Assembly (NCBI RefSeq): GCF_002102475.1
Contig: NZ_MSQD01000004.1
Span: forward strand, 62,001 to 126,000
Reading direction: 5' to 3'
From: Thermoanaerobacterium sp. PSU-2
Lineage (GTDB): Bacteria; Bacillota; Thermoanaerobacteria; Thermoanaerobacterales; Thermoanaerobacteraceae
DNA: 64,000 nucleotides
Part shown: positions 9,137 to 17,464 of the stretch, piece after piece
Layout of the letters: the number at the start of each line of letters is the position of its first letter
Position numbering within the stretch: the stretch's first letter is position 1
Position numbers and translations under genes: made by a program
The notes under the pieces: model-generated
Seen by the model: the letters and a program-made list of their open reading frames with translations, nothing else
Databases searched by the model: none
Told to the model about the DNA's origin: nothing

Positions 9137-10228
9137 TCACCCGATTTCATTAAAATATACTGGCTTACCAGTTTTTGAAGATGTATATATCGCCTCTAAT
9201 ATCTGTGATACTACATATGCCTCTTCTGGCTTTACAACAGGTTCCGTATTGTTGATGATACTTTCTATCCACAACCTTGCCTCTAAGTCAGCAGCATCTT
9301 CTGCCTTTCCTTCGTAAAATGCCACACCACCTGAACTTAAATCGATTTTTGTAGTGTACAATCGTCCATTCATCTCTCCATTGATCCTAAGCCCGTCTTT
9401 CATATCTGCTCCACCTTCTGTCCCGCACAATGTGGTCTTTGCTTCATCCACATCGAGAGAATTTAAGGCCCAACTGGATTCAAGAATGATCGTTGCACCA
9501 TTTTCCATTGTTATAAAGCCAAAAGCCGAATCTTCCACCGTAAATTTATCAGGATCCCATGGTCCCCAAGCATTCGCTGCATTTCTTCTTTCAGCTAATT
9601 TGCGGTATGTATTTCCGACAACGTATTTAGGCTTATAGTTGTTCATCATCCAAAGGGTTAAATCAAGGGCATGTGTGCCAATATCTATAAGAGGCCCTCC
9701 GCCTTGCTCTTCTTCGTTTAAAAATACTCCCCATGTAGGAACAGCGCGACGCCTTATAGCATGTGCCTTTGCAAAGTATATCTCGCCTAAGACACCATCT
9801 TGACACAATTTGTGCAAATACTGAGAGTCCGGTCTAAAGCGGTTTTGATACCCTATGGTCAACTTCTTCCCAGTTCTTTTTGCAGCATCCAGCATCCTTT
9901 TAGCGTCATTAGCAGTCTTCGCCATAGGTTTTTCGCACATGACGTGCTTACCAGCCTCTAATGCATCAACTGTTATATCTGAATGTGATTTGTTTGGTGT
10001 ACACACGTGCACTACATCGATGCTTTTATCCTCTAAAAGTTTTCTGTAGTCATTATATGTCTTAGCTCCATCTACGCCGTAATCTTTTGCAGCCTTTAAT
10101 GCCTTCTCCTCTTTTACATCGCAAAAAGCAACAATTTCTACGTTGTCAAGCTTTGATAGGGACGGCATGTGCTTGCCATTTGCTATGCCTCCACATCCTA
10201 TTATTCCAACTCTTATTTTCTCTCCCAT
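9137..10228 (-). CDS. Gfo/Idh/MocA oxidoreductase (operon A, first)
   Basis: 363-residue NAD(P)-dependent dehydrogenase. It opens with VGIIGCGGIANGKHMPSL (Rossmann GxGGxA) and has the EKPMAK lysine motif, GYQNRFRPDS, RRRAVPTWGVF and GGGPLIDIGTHALDLTLW. Gene 17465-18568 is a clear paralogue sharing these blocks almost unchanged. This subgroup is commonly annotated as a sugar dehydrogenase; DgpA, which oxidises the C3 hydroxyl of C-glycosides, belongs to the same superfamily. The ATG at 10228 lies behind GGAGGAAATTTTT and is preferred to 10246, which would overlap the LacI stop. Confidence 0.85.
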   Translation of the reverse strand: MGEKIRVGIIGCGGIANGKHMPSLSKLDNVEIVAFCDVKEEKALKAAKDYGVDGAKTYNDYRKLLEDKSIDVVHVCTPNKSHSDITVDALEAGKHVMCEKPMAKTANDAKRMLDAAKRTGKKLTIGYQNRFRPDSQYLHKLCQDGVLGEIYFAKAHAIRRRAVPTWGVFLNEEEQGGGPLIDIGTHALDLTLWMMNNYKPKYVVGNTYRKLAERRNAANAWGPWDPDKFTVEDSAFGFITMENGATIILESSWALNSLDVDEAKTTLCGTEGGADMKDGLRINGEMNGRLYTTKIDLSSGGVAFYEGKAEDAADLEARLWIESIINNTEPVVKPEEAYVVSQILEAIYTSSKTGKPVYFNEIG

Positions 10229-10242
10229 AAAAATTTCCTCCT

Positions 10243-11235
10243 TCATTTTACAGTAGAATGCCTTATTATCAATTCATGTTCTAAAACTATGTTTTCTTTA
10301 TTCCCCCCTTTATTTTCTATTTGCTTTATGAGTAGCTCCATCGCAGTACAACCTATATCGTACTTTGGCTGAGACACCGTTGTAAGAGACGGATTGTACA
10401 TGGGAGCAAAACTTATATTGTCAAATCCAACAATGCCAATGTCGTCAGGTACCTTCAAACCGTTTTCATAGCATGATTTAATTGCCCCAATAGCCATTAT
10501 GTCTGATATGGCAAATATCGCTGTAATCTCTTTGTGATCATTTAAGAGACTTTGTGCTGCCCTGAAGCCGCTTTTAAATGAATAATCGCCATACCTTATG
10601 TAATCCGGATTAAATGAGATTCCTGAATCTTCTAAAGCACTTTTATATCCTTCTTCTCTGTGCTTTGTGGACAAAAAATTATTTTTGCAGCTAATAAGTC
10701 CTATGTGCTTATGCCCTAATCCAATCAGATGCTTTACCGCCTTGTACGATGCTTTGTAGTTGTCTATAGAGACGTGTGAAACATTTGCGCCTTCTTTGTA
10801 CTCGCAGCACTGCACAACAGCATATTTTTCTCCTATCTCGTTTAGCTCATCTTTATCCATCTCAGGCGCCATAAAAATCACGCCGTCAGACAACCTGTTC
10901 TTTAAAAGCTCCAGGTACATCTTTTCTCTTTCAATGTTAGAATCTGTGTTGCAAAGCATCACGCCATACCCATTCTTTTGCGCCACATCCTCTATGCCTT
11001 TTACTATTCTTGCGTAAAATGGATTTGATATTGTTGGAAGCAACACCAGCACCATCTTAGTCTCCATCCTGCGAAGATTGCGCCCTAAAAGATTAGGATT
11101 GTAATTTAGCCTTTTTATGACAGATAAAACTCTTTCTCTCGTCTCATCCGAGACTCCAGGACTGTTATTCAAAACCCGAGATATTGTAGCAACAGATACG
11201 CCAGCTTCTTTAGCAACATCTTTTATCGTTATCAT
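10243..11235 (-). CDS. LacI-family transcriptional regulator
   Basis: 330-residue repressor. N-terminal HTH: TIKDVAKEAGVSVATISRVL, then the hinge helix region LLGRNLRR, then a periplasmic-binding-protein-like effector domain (MVLVLLPTISNPFYARIVKGIED, GIVGFDNISFAPMYNPSLTTV). It is the first gene of operon A, with 14 bp between its stop and the dehydrogenase start, so it is probably autoregulated. The likely inducer is a mannoside, another glycoside or a keto-sugar metabolite. Start ATG with AAGGAG upstream. A candidate operator is listed at 11320-11336. Confidence 0.9.
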   Translation of the reverse strand: MITIKDVAKEAGVSVATISRVLNNSPGVSDETRERVLSVIKRLNYNPNLLGRNLRRMETKMVLVLLPTISNPFYARIVKGIEDVAQKNGYGVMLCNTDSNIEREKMYLELLKNRLSDGVIFMAPEMDKDELNEIGEKYAVVQCCEYKEGANVSHVSIDNYKASYKAVKHLIGLGHKHIGLISCKNNFLSTKHREEGYKSALEDSGISFNPDYIRYGDYSFKSGFRAAQSLLNDHKEITAIFAISDIMAIGAIKSCYENGLKVPDDIGIVGFDNISFAPMYNPSLTTVSQPKYDIGCTAMELLIKQIENKGGNKENIVLEHELIIRHSTVK

Positions 11236-11319
11236 AGCAGCTCCTTCGTAATTGATTACTATAATTTTAAGTGAAATTTCCTTGATTTTAACCTATCAAT
11301 AACCCTTACTAAAAATATT

Positions 11320-11336
11320 TTACGTAACGGATTACA
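11320..11336. promoter_or_regulatory. Candidate LacI-family operator
   Basis: TTACGTAACGGATTACA lies 85-101 bp upstream of the LacI start. It holds the 8-bp palindrome TTACGTAA and an overlapping imperfect GTAA-CG-TTAC arrangement on the minus strand, the style of LacI-family operators. Being the only such element upstream of this autoregulated-looking operon supports the call. Affinity and exact boundaries are unknown. Confidence 0.35.
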
Positions 11337-11483
11337 TTAATATCATAAATCAAGTTTTCCATCATGTCAATTTCAATAAGATATTTATTCACCAAATTAT
11401 AAAGCAGAAAATTTGTTGAATTTGCCGAAAAAGAAATTATTAAAGAACAACGCTATTTATTAAACTTTTATTGATACAAAAAT

Positions 11484-11519
11484 AGCCCTGACCGATTTTT
11501 GTAGTTGTCGGTCAGGGCT
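11484..11519 (-). terminator. Terminator of the AraC-GH39 gene
   Basis: Perfect 12-bp stem AGCCCTGACCGA / TCGGTCAGGGCT with a 12-nt loop. On the minus strand it is followed by ATTTTTGTATC. It lies 44 bp after the stop of the gene ending at 11563. Confidence 0.85.
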
Positions 11520-11562
11520 CATGAGTAAAAATGAAATGGCGGAGCGACAAACAACTTGGGGA

Positions 11563-14088
11563 TCAAGACTCATAATCATATTCTATTTCATATAAATTTA
11601 TTTCATGTGGTTCAAGTATACTATTTATTCTAAGCTCATCTTTACAATCTAAGTAAAAAATTGTTAGCCTGGGAATACAAATTTGTTTTAAATAATTAAT
11701 TTCATCATTTTTAAGATTGTAAATCGCATTCATTTTTATCCATTCGTCTAAAATACTTCCATGTTTTCTGTTGAGAATATATTTTTTAACACGATAACGC
11801 CCATCTTTTACACCCTTCATATTAATGTTTAAAACTAATTCTTTGTAATTTTCAAAAATATCGTAATACTCATTCATGCTTATTAAAGCATCTTCATTCA
11901 AACAATAAAAATAGTCAAAATGCTTATAGTTATATGTTATAATCACATATTTATAGTCTGATTTTTTTGTTATAATATAACCTTCCCCCTTTTTTATGAG
12001 CATATTTCCTAATCTCGATAACATCCAATAAGCGAAAAATCCAGGTTTCCTTATGCCATCTCTACTTATAAGTCCCATATCTCCATAAAGTAATGCTTTA
12101 GAATCATTTAATTCACCAGATAGATCTGAACAATACCAATATCCAAAGCTATCAGAATTATCTAAATTGTCAACAATATTTTTTATTATATATGCAGCCT
12201 TAAATGTAGTATCATTAGCTGGATGCCTATGTGAAATCGTGGAATTCCATTCTGTAACATGAACCTCTGGAATATGACTTCCTAAAGTTTTTAAAATTTT
12301 ACATACTTTATTCAAATAATATTTATTAAAATCTTTGTTTGTTGAAGGTATGAGCCTTAATGAGCTATCATCTATATCGGATTTTTTCTCATCAACTAGT
12401 TGATAAGGATATAAAACTACGGAGAAGAAATCTGGATGAACTCCATATTCACTCCATTGTTTCAATAGATCCGGTATCCACTTTAAATTTATCTCCGGAT
12501 TAAGACCTGGTCCTCCTACTTTTGCATCAGGAACTAATTGTTTTATAATATTATAACAAGTTTTAAAAAAGGCCATATATTTACTGAAGCTGCCATCCCA
12601 AATGACATAATTTTTTTCTCCTTCTTTCCAAATTTCAAAATACCACTGTGACACTTCATCTATACCATATCTTCTAATGCAATGTTCAATAAACCTTTTT
12701 AGCAACTCGAAATACTCTTTTTTTTCATAATTATAATTAATTGTATAGTTTTCATAATATATTATTTTTTCCGGTGTTATATTCAATACTTTAGCCTTAA
12801 TACCTATCTCTATAAAAGGTCTCATTCCAATGTCATATATAAAATCAATTAATTTATCTATCTTTGTAAAATTATAATCAAAGTCTAACTTATTTTTAAC
12901 TGTATCAAAAAGCATTTCCTCACTAAAAATCCCCTGAAATCTAGCATATTTAAATTTGATAGTTTTTTGTATATCAATTAAATGCTGCTGAAAATCAGAT
13001 CTTAATCCATTTGATGCATAGCCTAAGTTTATCATATTATTCCATGTATGAAAAATTTGTTCTCCTTTATCAATCTTTAAATCAATATTTATATCAGCAT
13101 TAATTGTTGCATCTTCTGCTTTGTCTATAGCATTTATTTTTTCCTCTTTTTCTATATAATCCTTTAAATGCTTAATAACTTCAGTAGGCTTAACTGGTAT
13201 AGTTTCTGGAATTTGCATATCAATTTCATCTATACTTTGCTGTTTTTTTCTAATTTCATTTCTATAGTGGGCTGGAGTAGTATCATATTTTTCCTTAAAA
13301 ATTTTGTTAAAAGATGCTAAATTAGGAAATCCATTCTTCATAGCAATTTCTGTAACAGAATGATCTGTTTGAATCAATTCTTTTACTGCTTCACCCAAGC
13401 GTATTTCAGCTAAATATTTGGTAAATGTCAAATTCATATGTTTTTTAAAAAATTTAGATAAATATTCAGGAGTCAAATAGTTCGCTTTTGCCACATCATA
13501 AAGAGAAATTTGTTGATTGTAGTTTTGTTTAATATATTTTAAAATTTTATTCATGCGCTCACTATATTTATTATTCTTTATATCTGATGAATACATACCA
13601 TCAGACGTAGTTATTAAAAAATTTCTATTCAATAAATAAATAAGTTCGTACAACAATGACATTATCTTTAGCTCGCAATTATCATCTTTTTTTGAATACT
13701 CATACATGATTTTAGCTAATACCTTTCTTATAGCATCGTATTCTTCATGTTTTCCTTTTTTATGTTTGTCTATACATGTATTACACAGGTAAATGCTTGA
13801 GTCTTTATTACTTAATTTATTAAAAAAGTCATAATCAATTTGCAAAAATAGAATAAGGTTTTCATTTGTTCCATTTATTTCATAGCTATCTCCGTTATTA
13901 ATTAATGCAACATCACTATCGATTAATTTATAACATTCATTATTTAAAATTATACTTACTTCCCCTTTTAGAACAAAAATAAATTCGATATTTTTTTGAA
14001 TATTAGAAGGTATCTTTCCTATTTTGCTGACATATATTTTAATCGGCAATCTAACATCATTTTTTATTAATTCAACATTATCATCCAT
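11563..14088 (-). CDS. AraC-type regulator fused to a GH39 beta-xylosidase-like domain
   Basis: 841-residue two-part protein. Residues 1 to about 175 form a cupin-like AraC sensor (IEFIFVLKGEVSIIL, INNGDSYEI). Residues about 190-285 are the double HTH of AraC/XylS (ISLYDVAKANYLTPEYLSKF; VTEIAMKNGFPNLASFNKIF). From about residue 350 to the end it has a GH39-like barrel: FKYARFQGIFSEEM, acid/base region WYFEIWKEGE, nucleophile region EVHVTEWNST. The usual W-N-E of GH39 is W-K-E here, so the acid/base Glu is kept but the preceding Asn is not; the barrel may sense sugar rather than cleave it. Start ATG 14088 follows AGGAGTGAAAAATAC; longer starts lack this. It is separated by terminators on both sides and is the likely regulator of region B. 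Confidence 0.85.
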   Translation of the reverse strand: MDDNVELIKNDVRLPIKIYVSKIGKIPSNIQKNIEFIFVLKGEVSIILNNECYKLIDSDVALINNGDSYEINGTNENLILFLQIDYDFFNKLSNKDSSIYLCNTCIDKHKKGKHEEYDAIRKVLAKIMYEYSKKDDNCELKIMSLLYELIYLLNRNFLITTSDGMYSSDIKNNKYSERMNKILKYIKQNYNQQISLYDVAKANYLTPEYLSKFFKKHMNLTFTKYLAEIRLGEAVKELIQTDHSVTEIAMKNGFPNLASFNKIFKEKYDTTPAHYRNEIRKKQQSIDEIDMQIPETIPVKPTEVIKHLKDYIEKEEKINAIDKAEDATINADINIDLKIDKGEQIFHTWNNMINLGYASNGLRSDFQQHLIDIQKTIKFKYARFQGIFSEEMLFDTVKNKLDFDYNFTKIDKLIDFIYDIGMRPFIEIGIKAKVLNITPEKIIYYENYTINYNYEKKEYFELLKRFIEHCIRRYGIDEVSQWYFEIWKEGEKNYVIWDGSFSKYMAFFKTCYNIIKQLVPDAKVGGPGLNPEINLKWIPDLLKQWSEYGVHPDFFSVVLYPYQLVDEKKSDIDDSSLRLIPSTNKDFNKYYLNKVCKILKTLGSHIPEVHVTEWNSTISHRHPANDTTFKAAYIIKNIVDNLDNSDSFGYWYCSDLSGELNDSKALLYGDMGLISRDGIRKPGFFAYWMLSRLGNMLIKKGEGYIITKKSDYKYVIITYNYKHFDYFYCLNEDALISMNEYYDIFENYKELVLNINMKGVKDGRYRVKKYILNRKHGSILDEWIKMNAIYNLKNDEINYLKQICIPRLTIFYLDCKDELRINSILEPHEINLYEIEYDYES

Positions 14089-14291
14089 GTATTTTTCACT
14101 CCTAAAATTCTGTTGATATGATGTATAATACATGATAAAAATTCTTGTTTTAATTAATTTTTTAAGCTGAAGCAAATTATCATCATGTAAAACAGAATAT
14201 ATACATCATTATGAAAAGTATGAAAACATAATATTTAAGCTCTTAAAAAATACCACTCAAATTTATACCTCTTGTCTTATTTTATGAATTT

Positions 14292-14320
14292 ATTATAACT
14301 TATAATTGTTCTAATGTCTA
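14292..14320 (-). promoter_or_regulatory. Probable promoter of the AraC-GH39 gene
   Basis: On the minus strand TAGACA (14320-14315) and TATAAT (14297-14292) are 17 bp apart, near the sigma-A consensus. It is the best promoter-like pair between the hexokinase terminator and the start at 14088. Confidence 0.55.
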
Positions 14321-14343
14321 TTTTTCCTGTTTCTATAAATAAA

Positions 14344-14402
14344 AAGGATTGTGCACAATAATTAGGCTTACACTAAATAAACAATTATTGCCAACAATCC
14401 TT
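14344..14402 (-). terminator. Terminator of the hexokinase gene
   Basis: Two-part stem: AAGGATTGT (14344-14352) with ACAATCCTT (14394-14402), and CAATAATT (14356-14363) with AATTATTG (14383-14390), separated by a small internal loop. On the minus strand it is followed by TTTTATTTATAG. Strong intrinsic terminator after the region-B genes. Confidence 0.85.
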
Positions 14403-14554
14403 GTAAATTTAATTAATCTCATCTTTTCCTGATTAATTATTATATTATCAAATAACTATAATTAACCGCATTTTCTTTAATATTCTTTTATCTATTTTAC
14501 TTCAATGATTTTTAACCAGTATTTTCTCGCATAAACAACAATAATATATAACTG

Positions 14555-15883
14555 CTAATTTATTAATCCCGCTATAGCAGTCCCAATAAGTGTAGCATTT
14601 TCAGCTTTAATAAATTCACAATACAGTCCATATTTGTCATTCAAATATTGTTTTACATAATAATCTAATTTGTTTCTAAAAAGCTTAGATTTATAAAATG
14701 TTGAACCTTCAGCCGTTATGCATACCGGTTTGCATGGGTTATTCCCTTTTCCTATTTTAAGAATAACCGAAGCTAAGTTTATCACTGTTAATTTTGCCGC
14801 TCTTTCAATTATAGCATCAATAATATAATATAAAGTTTGTTTGTCATTCTCATTTGAATTAAAATTTCCGGTATTGCTATAATTAGCTAAAACATTATCG
14901 TTGGAATACGGAAAATAGCAAAAATCTGTTATTTCTTTAGAAGTAAGATTATCAACGTTTTTGAACTTCTCTTTAAATTTAGAAGAAAATAATCCTTCAT
15001 CAATAGCCTTTCTAATAACTTCGAGTATAAGTCCGCCCTGATAAGCTCCTGATATCATTTTTTCAAACTTTTGATTTCCAGGATCTGCTGTAGTTTTATC
15101 AAAAATTTCATCAATAATGCCTCTAGGTGCTTTTGCATATCCACCCGATTCAATGTTAATGATTGTATCACCTTCTGTTTCTGATAATTTTTCTACTTTC
15201 TTTATATTTGTATTTTTCTCAATATAGCAAGTATTAGTTCCAGTACCTAATATAAAACCAATATAGCTGTCAAATTCTCTGTCAGGGCACTCTGCTTTAC
15301 CTCCTAATAATGTGGCTACTGTGTCATTAAGGAGTACAGCTTTTTTACAATTTTCGTATCCTCTTTCTTTTAAAGTCCTCAGTAATGCCGAACCTATCTC
15401 GACTCCTATCATATCTTTCACTTTAACTTCTTTATTAAATTTTATAAGTTTTCCATCTTTATTAGGAAGTATCTCTGTCGGATACGAAAAGCAAAAACCA
15501 ATTTTACTGCTTTTGTGTATTATTGGTTCTATATATTCAGCTATTGTATTAAAAAATTCATCGCTTGTTATTTCTCCTTTTGTACCGGGCATATCATAAG
15601 TTTTAAAATCTTCAATAATAGCTTTAATACCATTAAATGTCACAACAGCTCTTCTAAAATTTGTTCCTCCAGCATCTATAACTATTACTGGCTCATTTAG
15701 AGGAACATTTTCTTGTAAGCTTATATAAGTACAAAGCATTTTTAAAGATGTGTCTTCTTCTCCATTAAGCCCTTTTTCCATCTCTTTTATAAAATCATCT
15801 ATACTTCTATCAACATTTATATCCTCATAATGCATTCCATATTTTTTTAAAAATATTGTTACTTTCTCTTTATTACTTTTCAT
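14555..15883 (-). CDS. Hexokinase (eukaryote-like hexokinase family, COG5026)
   Basis: 442-residue ATP-dependent hexose kinase of the hexokinase (not ROK) family; it would phosphorylate glucose or a related hexose in the cytosol. Visible motifs: VIVIDAGGTNFRRAVV (phosphate 1), CFSYPTEILPNKDG (sugar-binding region), LLNDTVATLLGG (Asp catalytic base in LND), IGFILGTGTNTCY (phosphate 2) and a C-terminal ITAEGSTFYKS (adenosine region). The length is close to that of eukaryotic hexokinase half-molecules. It lies 22 bp after the isomerase-like gene, apparently the last gene of that unit, so it may act on the free hexose from the glycoside pathway. A separate ROK glucokinase is encoded at 26880. Confidence 0.88.
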   Translation of the reverse strand: MKSNKEKVTIFLKKYGMHYEDINVDRSIDDFIKEMEKGLNGEEDTSLKMLCTYISLQENVPLNEPVIVIDAGGTNFRRAVVTFNGIKAIIEDFKTYDMPGTKGEITSDEFFNTIAEYIEPIIHKSSKIGFCFSYPTEILPNKDGKLIKFNKEVKVKDMIGVEIGSALLRTLKERGYENCKKAVLLNDTVATLLGGKAECPDREFDSYIGFILGTGTNTCYIEKNTNIKKVEKLSETEGDTIINIESGGYAKAPRGIIDEIFDKTTADPGNQKFEKMISGAYQGGLILEVIRKAIDEGLFSSKFKEKFKNVDNLTSKEITDFCYFPYSNDNVLANYSNTGNFNSNENDKQTLYYIIDAIIERAAKLTVINLASVILKIGKGNNPCKPVCITAEGSTFYKSKLFRNKLDYYVKQYLNDKYGLYCEFIKAENATLIGTAIAGLIN

Positions 15884-15905
15884 AGAATCTTCTCTCCTAT
15901 AACAG

Positions 15906-16820
15906 TTAAATAATAAACTGTTTTATATAGTTTCTACTTATAATTAGAGATTTTTTAATTGATTCAAAAGAATCTTCAAAGGCTTTATCCTCTATTTCTA
16001 TACATGCTGCTCCAGTATATTTTATGTCAGTTAAAGCTGAAATAAATTTATTCCAATTCACATCGCCTAATCCTGGAATCTTTGGTGAAATATATTGAAG
16101 TGGTGTCGCCATTATGCCTACTTGGTCTAATTTATCCTTATAAATCTTGATATCTTTAAAATGAACATGGAATATCTTATCTTTAAATTCATATATAGGT
16201 TCTACGTAATCTATATGTTGCCATATAAAGTGTGATGGATCATAATTTAACCCAAAGTTCTCACTCGGTATAATCTCAAACATTCTTCTCCATATGCTCG
16301 GCGTTGTAGCAAGATTTAATCCACCAGGCCATTCATCATAAGTAAATAGCATTGGACAGTTCTCTATTGCTATTTTTATATTATTTTCTTCCGCAAATTT
16401 TACTATAGGAATCCAAACGTCCTTAAATATTTGAAGATTCTCCTCAACTGTTTTGTTTTTATCTCTGCCGATGAATGTAGTTACAGTATCTATTCCTAAG
16501 ATATTAGCAGCCTTTATTAATTTTTTAATATGCTCAATATAAAATATTCTTTTCTCTATGTCAGGATCTAATGGATTTGGATAGTACCCTAAAGCTGAAA
16601 TTGTAACGCCTTTTGATTTTGCATAGTTATTTATATATAACGCGTTTTCTTTATTCACATCTGTTACGTCTATGTGAGTAACACCAGCATATCTCCTTTC
16701 AGCTTTACCAACTGGCCAACACATCATTTCTATACATGCAAATCCATTTTCTGATGCAAAATCAATTACCTGCTCAAATGTTAAGTCTGCCAATATAGCA
16801 CTTACAAATCCTAATTTCAC
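15906..16820 (-). CDS. Sugar phosphate isomerase/epimerase-like TIM barrel (region B)
   Basis: 304-residue COG1082 TIM barrel, paralogue of 7463-8383. Metal ligands: Glu in IAIENCPML, Asp in GLNYDPSHF, His in FHVHFKDIK and Glu in ACIEIEDKAF. It starts with MKLGFVSAILADLTFEQVIDF, without a signal peptide. It lies between the alpha-subunit remnant and the hexokinase gene. Acting on 3-keto-sugars (epimerase, lyase or hydratase) fits the neighbours, but the substrate is not determined by sequence alone. Confidence 0.8.
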   Translation of the reverse strand: MKLGFVSAILADLTFEQVIDFASENGFACIEMMCWPVGKAERRYAGVTHIDVTDVNKENALYINNYAKSKGVTISALGYYPNPLDPDIEKRIFYIEHIKKLIKAANILGIDTVTTFIGRDKNKTVEENLQIFKDVWIPIVKFAEENNIKIAIENCPMLFTYDEWPGGLNLATTPSIWRRMFEIIPSENFGLNYDPSHFIWQHIDYVEPIYEFKDKIFHVHFKDIKIYKDKLDQVGIMATPLQYISPKIPGLGDVNWNKFISALTDIKYTGAACIEIEDKAFEDSFESIKKSLIISRNYIKQFII

Positions 16821-16841
16821 ACTAACCCTCTCCTCGTATTT

Positions 16842-17370
16842 TTATACTCCAAATAACAATTTTCTTTCCATCTGAAGATGGTTTTTCCTAATTTCATAAG
16901 CTCTTCCTGATTCATATTCAGACATAATATATCTTTCAAAATCCGAATCTTTTATTACAGGTAAAATTTTATTATAAGGAATACTTGCTTCTTCAAGATT
17001 ATCATAAATATAATGAAACTTACCATAAAAACGAACACAATATGGCATAATTTTCTTTAAACCTTCTAAATCGGGTTTTTTATAAAATGTAACAAACCCA
17101 AACATTGCTTCGAAACAAACCTAAATCCGCATCATTAGTACCTGCTTTTATAAGTCTCTCCCTTGCTTCATCTCTTGATACTCCATCGTATCTCATTTGA
17201 GCCGCCATTTTTAAATGTTCAACTGATGCTCCTTTTGTTATTGCTTTATCCCAATTCACTTTGCTAGGTTTAGTAGCTAAACAACCAAAGTCCGGAATAA
17301 AGCCAATATACTTAGAACCAGTTTTTTAAATATCTCTAAATACTTTTGCATAACCAGAGTATTTGTCTTT
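16842..17370 (-). pseudogene. Truncated, frameshifted remnant of a deglycosidase alpha-like TIM barrel
   Basis: The minus strand encodes pieces colinear with the C-terminal half of the protein at 21528-22514. First comes KVFRDI, then an in-frame TAA at 17328-17326, then KYIGFIPDFGCLA and YDGVSRDEARERLIKAG; a frameshift near 17105 follows, then MFGFVTFYKKPDLEGLKKIM and YIMSEYESG. Matching blocks in the intact gene are IFREIDSPWLGFVPDFGCF, WNGYTEEQMAAKVKEMGGG, WFGYLSFAPADLEGFKTIL and LMIEYEGHA. About 145 N-terminal residues, including the first metal-binding Glu, are absent. The piece 16842-17105 keeps an open frame of 87 codons but lacks a good ribosome-binding site. Confidence 0.85.
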
Positions 17371-17398
17371 TATGGTTACAATAAAACAAAAAACTTAA

Positions 17399-17448
17399 TT
17401 GTACTAGAACTGTTAATATACACTATGTCACTGACAGTTCTAGTACAA
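17399..17448 (-). terminator. Terminator of the region-B dehydrogenase
   Basis: Perfect 15-bp inverted repeat TTGTACTAGAACTGT / ACAGTTCTAGTACAA with a 20-nt loop. On the minus strand it is followed by TTAAGTTTTTTGTTTT, and it lies 17 bp after the stop of the gene ending at 17465. Confidence 0.8.
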
Positions 17449-17464
17449 TGTATCATTTCATAAG

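Larger units (their letters stand above)
11236..11562. other. Intergenic region between operon A and the AraC-GH39 gene
   Basis: This 327-bp gap holds the leader of the minus-strand LacI operon (about 11236-11400), a candidate LacI-type operator at 11320-11336, and the terminator of the AraC-GH39 gene at 11484-11519. No coding sequence with a convincing ribosome-binding site was seen. A clear -35/-10 pair for the operon could not be fixed. Confidence 0.5.
14089..14554. other. Intergenic region upstream of the AraC-GH39 gene
   Basis: 466 bp without a supported gene. It holds the promoter of the AraC-GH39 gene (14292-14320) with a long untranslated leader of roughly 200 nt, and the hexokinase terminator (14344-14402). 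The rest is AT-rich sequence in which I see nothing specific. Confidence 0.5.

Noticed and set aside
17399-17448. 15-bp perfect inverted repeat as an insertion-sequence end or transposon remnant
   Set aside because: It lies directly after a stop codon and has a T-rich tail on the coding strand, so an intrinsic terminator explains it; no transposase remains nearby.
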